From the NCBI RefSeq assembly GCF_000003815.2, contig NC_049981.1:9832654-9896653 (forward strand): a DNA stretch of 64,000 nt, read 5' to 3'. The first letter of the stretch is position 1. Each line of letters opens with the position of its first letter. Below, one piece after another: positions 57,171-64,000 of the stretch. The position numbers and the translations under genes were made by a program. The notes beneath the pieces are model-generated. The model was given only the letters and a program-made list of their open reading frames with translations, was not told the DNA's origin and did not search any database. The DNA is from Branchiostoma floridae. Lineage: Eukaryota; Chordata; Leptocardii; Amphioxiformes; Branchiostomatidae.

Positions 57171-58229
57171 AATCAAACGTCGACCACATGAAGCACTCGA
57201 AGTATTCATTCTATGTGAAACAAACACCAGGACTAACTATATAGGTGTAACTTGGCCACAAACACAAAGTACACTTATTTCACTCAACCATAAGTCCCTC
57301 ATTATTCTATGATATTGTATATTGTAACATTAAAAAGTCATATGATTCATCAATCAATTCATGAATGGGTTGTGTGACGAAAAATGCCAAGATTTTTTGT
57401 CATTGTGAACTATGGTGTTAGCGGAAAATTGAGCACTTAGTAGTACATTTCATTTCACAAGTGCTTTATCATAAGAGATAAGGTCTATCAACATGTATCT
57501 AAACAAAAGCAATCCAAGCACACACATTATGTCATGAGTATACAAATAAGTAGAGAAGCTTTACCGAAGTGGTAATAGCGCAAGAAGTCGCCAATGACCC
57601 CCTACCCACTTGTCATGTCAAATATAGACAACGCATGACTAGTCTATGACAATGTACACAGTGGCACAATATTGACAGTGGCTTACTTTTGTAGATTTTT
57701 GGTAGTCTATCTGAAGTCCATTCCTTATATCCGTAGGAAGATGTTTTTTGTTCGATTGAACTTTCATCATTCACATTCAGTAGAAGAATTTCAATCGGTC
57801 CAAGACAAGATATTTGATATTTGCGCTGTACGTGGTGCGAGTAAACTTTATCTAAAGATGAGCACGCGACGGAACTATTTCATATGGTATTAACTACCTC
57901 GGAAAAAAGCTTTAAAGTCAACCCACTTCAGAATGACACCATACCACACAGCGTGCTAAAGCCCATTCGTCTATTCTACCACACGTTTATGGTGGATTAA
58001 GAACGCAAACTGAGAACTCTTGACAGTGTTTGACCTAAAAACCCATAAATCCACCCCGTATGTCTTTCAAGCAAGGGCGCTGTCTGTTGCGGGTATGATC
58101 TCCAAGCAGATGTAAAGTTGTTTTGTCGCCATGTTTTCGACATATTTTCAACACGGCAAGAAGAGATACAACCACAAGAAAGATAAAAAAAATCATGAAA
58201 AGATACGTGTGTAAAAATATTGAGCAGGA

Positions 58230-58340
58230 TGTCTCTGTAGCTCAACTGGTAGCAGCCTCAAAATTGAGCAATGGAAATGGGCTAACAACCTTTCCCTGTA
58301 AAATATACACTGCTACAGAAATAGCAATGAACCTTTCTGA
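58230..58340 (+). repeat. tRNA-derived SINE, second family (partial)
   Basis: Starts gatgtctctgtagctcaact, then ggtagcagcctc, and continues with aacctttccctgtaaaatat, then the ctgctacagaaa tail. The central box B region is deleted. Confidence 0.75.
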
Positions 58341-58541
58341 CCTATCTTTTTTTATTGGTATACATATCACACAAGACACAGTGGTGAATGCACTCTAGCG
58401 AAGCTAATATTAACATTACCACTAGGACATATGAAAATAAAGGACAAAACAACGTGAGATCAAATAAGATAGTAGTACAGCAGTGGGGTGACGGATCCAA
58501 CAAGTAAATATATATACATACATGATCTTAAAGGAAAATAT

Positions 58542-58850
58542 TCAATCAACTTGAAAACGTTTGGTCTGGACTATGTACAATTGTGTAAGATGCATAATAT
58601 GGGTATTTTGTTCCTTTGGTAAAGAGGGTGAACCCCTGAGCAAAAGCTGAGCCAGAGTTGGATCAGACAACGTCCTCAAATCAAGGTTTAAGCCTACAAG
58701 GTCTTGAAGATTGCAGAGAAGGGATTTTCTAAGTTGGTTGTAGTTAGGACAGTACAATAAATAGTGGACAACGCTTTCACCTGACCTATTTGCCACTAGG
58801 CACTACAATGGTTTGATGAAGTGGACGGGACCAGACAAGTTTGTGATTCC
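58542..58850 (-). mobile_element. LINE remnant, reverse-transcriptase tail
   Basis: The minus-strand frame includes GESVVHYLLYCPNYNQLRK preceded by C-L-V-A-N-R, a pattern common in the Cys/His tail of non-LTR retrotransposon polyproteins. An in-frame stop lies just upstream (near 58800), so the copy is dead. Confidence 0.5.
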
Positions 58851-58899
58851 TTTGGTATCATATTTTGCATTGGAGACATTTGTAGGTAAAATATTACTC

Positions 58900-61290
58900 C
58901 AACTACCTACAATATCTTCTCATATTCTTTTTTACTGTCGCCACTTTTAGATTTTAGCTCTGATGCATTTTAAATCAAACGCCCATTGCAGAAGAGAGCT
59001 TTAAGTAACGATACAACAATGAGAGCAAAAAGTCTTGAATTATACATATTACGACATTTCATTCCAAGATTCCATATTGTTTACACAATCATAAGAGCTA
59101 AAAAACTGTTTAGCACAAGGAAAAGATGAAGGACCTTTTCCCAAAGTTTCTAAATTGACAGTGTTGTCCGATAAGCAGTAGTATATAATTAACATGATTG
59201 GCATTTCTACATGATGAAATTTAGGTCGACAAAGATGTATCGACAGAGAGGCCCGCTCTCGCACTTTCTTCAGATGCCGTGCAGTCTCAAAGCTCTCGAA
59301 ATATCTAGGAATAGAAAATGATGTCGTGCAAATGAGCGATTAGAAAAAATGCAGAAACAATTATTATAACATCGAGGAGGTCTCTGTGCTTTAGGGTGTC
59401 GTTCGTCTTCTGTGACAGTCCGATATTTTCTGTCAGCATGGCCCGCGGTCTCAAACCGTTTACGGAGGCGATTCTCACGATCCGGACACAAAAGGAGAGA
59501 TTTGTTTCGCTCTTGCGAGAGCGAACGTAAACAATAGCGCCCTGCTTGTCGGAAGATTAAGGAGTTAGATAAGGTAGTGTTTAATTAAGTACAGTGTCTT
59601 TAATTACGGGAGACTCTAATTAGAAAGCACCAGCCGAGCCAGGGAGGGTAAGAGAACCAATTTTAAGATGGTTGACTGATTGGGCTTGTCAGAACGAGTG
59701 AGTACACAATGTTGCATGGAAACAAAGGAAAGAAAGACAGGTTATGTGACGCCAAAATATGAACAAAGCACGGCCGCATTTCGGACAGCACTTCGCTCAG
59801 AGATGCGTTTAACCCTCGAGCAACTAATACATCATCCACGCATTCCAAGACTCAGTGTTTCAGTGGCAGCTACAAAATTATCCTGGATAACGAAAAGTGG
59901 CTTATTCTTGGGGCTTTGTAGTTCGGTCATGCGTATAAGGTGGTTTATGATTTTAAGTACTAGTACTCAGCAGCAAGTGTGCAGCAAAATGCATTACTGC
60001 TTTTCGTAAAGAAAAGTTGTTTCTTTTAAATTACAGTTTGGTTGCAGTGCCACCTAGCTTTACCAACACGCACTGCAGTTCGTTAGGGTAAGGCAAGGAC
60101 ATTCTCTAATGACCTTGGGTGCTAATAATGTATAATCTTGAGAAGAAACTACTCCATAAGAAACAATAGAAGACAAACGAGACATTACAATGTATAGACA
60201 CCATGGCATGTATTCGAAAACTGACATGTTGAAAACTACCTCCACATGTTACAGTCTCAAATCCTATCCTATTTACATATTGCCAGAATTGTACAATAAA
60301 ATGCTCCTTACCGTCACTATCATATTAATGCCCACTGGATGGTAACATTTCGTAACGAGGTTCAAGATTTTAAGTACACATGTTCAGTGTGAGTAATATG
60401 TCAAAGGTGCCCCTCAGACATAAACAAACCACGCCTGGACATTGTCATGTAAATCGAGACTGGCAATGGCAGTGACAAGAACTGTTTACAAGTAGGGGCC
60501 TTCACCTTTGACATGTTACCTACAATGCAATTCGCTGTTCATGCGTGTTAAGAATCATGTACCCCCTATTTCTTGCGCAACTTCTATTCGGCTAGAATAC
60601 GGCATTATTGTAACAAGTAAGCTATGGTATGTGTCAATTGTTAGTACTTGACACGTAAAGAGATTATCATGGGTATGGATGGGAAATTTTGATTACATGC
60701 CAAAGATAATAAACAATGTACCATATGTAATTAACTAACAACTGAAATGTGCTGCCTCTCCCTATTACATAACGATCGCACAATTCCAATTCACCTCCCC
60801 CGTACAGACTAAATTGTTGCCAACCACATGTTTTCTCGTTCACAATTCACAAACTTATTAACTTAAGTTATCAACCCCACCGGCACAACGTTCTTTTAAA
60901 CAAGTAAATACACAGGTCAATAACTCATCATCAATTAATGATAAGATGAACCAGAAAACCAAATCATGCCCTTTGACTCAATTGCGATGTTAGGGAACAG
61001 AGACAAATACATTGTTCTACAATGTTCTTAAAAGGCTTAGGTTCTTAAGCTTTCACAGAGGAGCATATTTCTGATCAATTACAGGATATCGAGACTATTG
61101 TGATACTCTCCTGTGTACACATAGAATGATGATGCCACACGTTTATGGGAAGCTCCTCTACGAATGGCTCTTTTATGCCCCAGCCTACTGCTACAAATAG
61201 AAGGGGTAGGTTTGTGTGTTTAACATGTAGAACATTACATTTTCAATTCAAGAACATCTTTAACCTTTCTCTTTGAATCTTCTCCTTCTC
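58900..61290. other. Gene-poor interval before the FN3-SPRY gene
   Basis: No supportable gene. A 109-codon frame at 59680-60009 and short minus-strand frames show no recognisable domains. Confidence 0.45.
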
Positions 61291-61307
61291 AATCCCAACC
61301 CCTAAAT

Positions 61308-64000
61308 CTAGTAATGGACTATTCCTGGTCCACACAGTCCAATCAGAGGAACGAGAACTTTTCCAGCGTTCACGGAACATTCTTTCACCATTTTTCTCGT
61401 CATGACGTCGTAGAAACGGACGACACCTTCGTCGGCGTCCACAAAGATGCCAACGCGTGATCCACAGTCGTCACCATGGCGACATTTGACGCTCTTGTCA
61501 ACCCCTTCCAATGTTCCCATGGTAACCGTGACGGTTGCCATGGTGCTTGTGACGCCGAGGAGGTCGTTTTCGTCGCAGCTGTCATGGCCGCTGTCAGCGT
61601 CGCTTTGTCGGCGGAGTTCGGTTTGGATCGCCCCCTCGTCTGCTACACCGAGAACCGCCAGGAAACTGTCACGACCTACGTTAACCTCCCAGTAATGGTG
61701 ACCGCTGGTAATCTTGACGTCACCGGTGACGTAATGCGTTTCCATGGTAACTACATGATTGACGGAGTTGTCAGGACGAAGCTTGGCCGGCAGCAGGACG
61801 GAGGTGATGGCGCGTCCTTTGATGTCAATACGCAGAGCATCATGGTCGTAGTTATCTTCAAGGTCAAAATGTAGATCTGAAACATTCAAAGAAAATCATT
61901 CAAATATTGCTGACAAGAAATCTAAAGGAGGAGAAATGACGATAAGGAAATGATATTTTGCATGTTTGTTGTAGTTAGTACCAGTTTAGCTTTTGTGAAA
62001 CCTAAAAGGTTATTCCTAGGGACAGCCATGATTTTACTGATGACAGAAAGTTATCTATTACTGTAAATAGAATTTCGGTCCTTTTCCAAAATTAGGAAGG
62101 AAGTTTTTTCCCTACATACATCACAACTCTACTTCACTAATGATAAGTTGTGAACTACATGAAATTAAATCAACGGAACCAATGAAAAGAATAACATACC
62201 AGGCGATGTCCTGATGGTTCCGATGTCGCTCCACGGACCCGGTCCCGCCGTGTTGCAGGCGCGCACGCGGAAAGCATACCACGCGCCCGACTCCAACTCC
62301 GACAGCTCACAGCGACAGGTAATGACGTCAACACACCGGATCGTCTGCGCATGTGTTGGCGCCTCCGATGTCCCATCGTGCAATTCGGCATCCCCACCTA
62401 CCGCCGCCATTTTCCAGCACTGCACGTGGATGGAGTCGGCGGGTGATGACGTAGGGGGTAGGGGGTTCCATGTGACGTCAACTCGTCCATCCTGAGCTAC
62501 CATGGCGTTGGTATGCAGAACAACCTTGTTTGGAGCTGGAAAAAAAAGAAAGTAGCTAAAATGCATTTTTCACAAAGTTTTCACGGGTGTTTATGTAGCA
62601 GTTCAGTCTGAAATAGGGCCTGAGTAAAGCCTCCACCAGGCTTTACTAAGGAAATAATTGCCCAGGAGAGACAGTCCACGCTAATGTTAACATTCCTTCT
62701 CCTGACGGCGCAATTCAATGAAACCCTCTGGTGGCCAAACTCCACAGGCAAACTATTCTCCTTATAGCCAGCGTAGTTGGTGTGGTAGAGGCTACCTAAT
62801 GAATGTTGCTTGGTGATATTGACAATGAAGCAACCTCGCTTATGCCTAGCATTGCCAATGGGGTCGGATGTACGTCGATCATAATTTTCTTCTCTGTTTT
62901 GGCCACCCGAAATAATATTATCACACAGTTCTGCCGGTACTGCTGCAGCCGACCTAGGCCCCGGCTGAGAGACACCGGGTTTCAGACCCATGCTACAGTC
63001 ACATTCCAATCCGATGCCCAAGCGAGTAGTTTGCAAGCTGTTCAGATTTGTGATTTATGATGTACTAGTACTTCCTACCTTGCAGAAAGTCTAGTTGAGA
63101 GAGCATCTCCTCCTCCCTCGTGATGTCAAGAGTCAGCGACTCGCCTGTCGCGTCTAAGTCTACTGGAAGGGGCATCTCCGTGGCTTCTTTAACCCTGCAC
63201 ACAGATAATAAGACTGGGTTAAGAACTTAAGTAGGAGAAATCATGTGCACAGTAAGTCGTAAACTATTAAATGCCTTAATTCTTTTCTGTTCTGAGAAAG
63301 ACTACAACATTACACTTGAGACTTGTTGTCGATGGTTTTGAAGTCAGTAGGCACAAATATTGGAGACTCTATAATCTAATGCAAAGATCTTATTGTACGC
63401 AAACGCCTATGGACCAATTATAGAATAGATTTCCTTGGAAAATTGCATTTCATGGTTTAGACCCTGACTGTGACAAAAAAAATAGATTTTGGCCAATCTG
63501 TAAGGACTATGGCCTGGGTGGCCAAGTTTGAAGAGGCCAGTTGTTAACCTAATTCAAATGACGGGATTAGTTTTTCACCTGGGCCCTAGTCGTATATTTT
63601 TCCACCATCTATGGAAATTGCTGAAATGGGCCTTTTTGGACACTTGCTGGGGAACTGTGTTGACAGTTATGACTTAAAACGCTGACGAATAAGATTATTA
63701 AGTCCATAATTTGCCTATCTTTACATCATATTGAATACAGATTGCAGTAACTGTTACCCTCCTGTGTCTTTTACCTTTTGCAGAGTCCCGTGGCTGTCTG
63801 GAGGAAGCAGGCGTGATTGTTCTCCTTCAGGACCTGCTCCACGTACTCGATCAGCCCCGAGATCCCCATCATCTCGCGAGACTGGGCGAGAGCGGCGTCG
63901 AGGTCGCTTTCCTGTGCAAACATCACCTTTTCCGCTTTCTCTAGCAAAACTGACTTCCGGTCGTCCAAAATAGAATGAAGAGAGTCGATGGCTTTCGCGA
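61308..64000 (-). CDS. TRIM/FSD-like protein with COS-like, FN3 and SPRY domains (5' end off window)
   Basis: Exons on the minus strand: 63775 to beyond 64000, 63079-63194, 62200-62535, and 61308-61876 with the stop TAG. All junctions have gt/ag and join in frame. The first visible part is helical (DSLHSILDDRKSVLLEKAEK) and leads into ENNHACFLQTATGLCKR, like the COS box of class-C TRIM and FSD proteins. The next exon includes EEEMLSQLDFLQ. The FN3 domain (112 codons) has VDVTWNPL, W-Y-A-F-R-V-R-A and NTAGPGPWSD. The SPRY domain has GHHYWEV, VGIFVDADEGVVRFYD and a C-terminal VPLIGLCGPG. A roughly 45-residue Asp/Gly/Thr-rich insertion sits in the middle of SPRY. A RING or B-box would lie off the right edge, so E3 ligase activity cannot be judged. 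Predicted cytoplasmic, possibly microtubule-associated. Confidence 0.8.
62581..63036 (-). other. 151-codon open frame inside an intron
   Basis: Lies in the intron between the FN3 and COS-like exons. It includes an inverted repeat (agtaaagcctccaccaggct, then ttact). No domain recognised, and the canonical splice sites on each side skip it. Probably a repeat or chance frame. Confidence 0.3.

Noticed and set aside
59680-60009. 109-codon frame
   Set aside because: No recognisable domain, no splice or poly(A) context.
61476-61874. 132-codon + strand frame
   Set aside because: Antisense shadow of the SPRY exon.

Overview
The window is animal genomic DNA, most likely from a cephalochordate (amphioxus, Branchiostoma type). 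I infer this from short coding exons with canonical GT-AG introns, single-exon lysophospholipid-like GPCRs in a tandem family, a COS-FN3-SPRY gene, and abundant tRNA-derived SINEs and palindromic MITE-like elements. No sequence here proves the species.

Region 1 (about 1.8-32.5 kb) is the gene-bearing part. On the + strand lies a tandem array of small four-exon genes encoding secreted CS-alpha-beta defensins of the arthropod/mollusc type: A (1920-4045), an orphan exon-3 relic B (19761-19872), C (22008-23939), D (24972-26860) and E (27883-32348). Each intact copy has a signal-peptide exon, a 44-nt exon for a basic proline-rich segment, an exon carrying cysteines 1-4, and an 18-nt last exon carrying cysteines 5 and 6. 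A TATA box and a shared promoter block precede each intact copy. D and E are a recent duplication; A is divergent. Between A and B, on the - strand, are three intronless, closely similar class A GPCRs (9721-10896, 12647-13831, 17056-18249). Their 5' flanks are duplicated more often than the coding regions.

Region 2 (about 32.5-61.3 kb) is gene-poor. It holds SINEs, a 74-bp minisatellite, long CA/TG and GA microsatellites, LINE remnants, and a few weakly supported small genes, the best being a two-exon candidate at about 50.8-52.3 kb with a CpG-rich start.

Region 3 (61.3-64 kb) is the 3' half of a - strand gene encoding a coiled-coil/COS-like, fibronectin III and SPRY protein (TRIM/FSD type). 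Its 5' end lies beyond the right edge.

Functionally, the defensins are probably secreted antimicrobial effectors and the TRIM/FSD-like protein is cytoplasmic. The GPCRs are orphan membrane receptors that interrupt the defensin array. I see no direct evidence that the groups act together.
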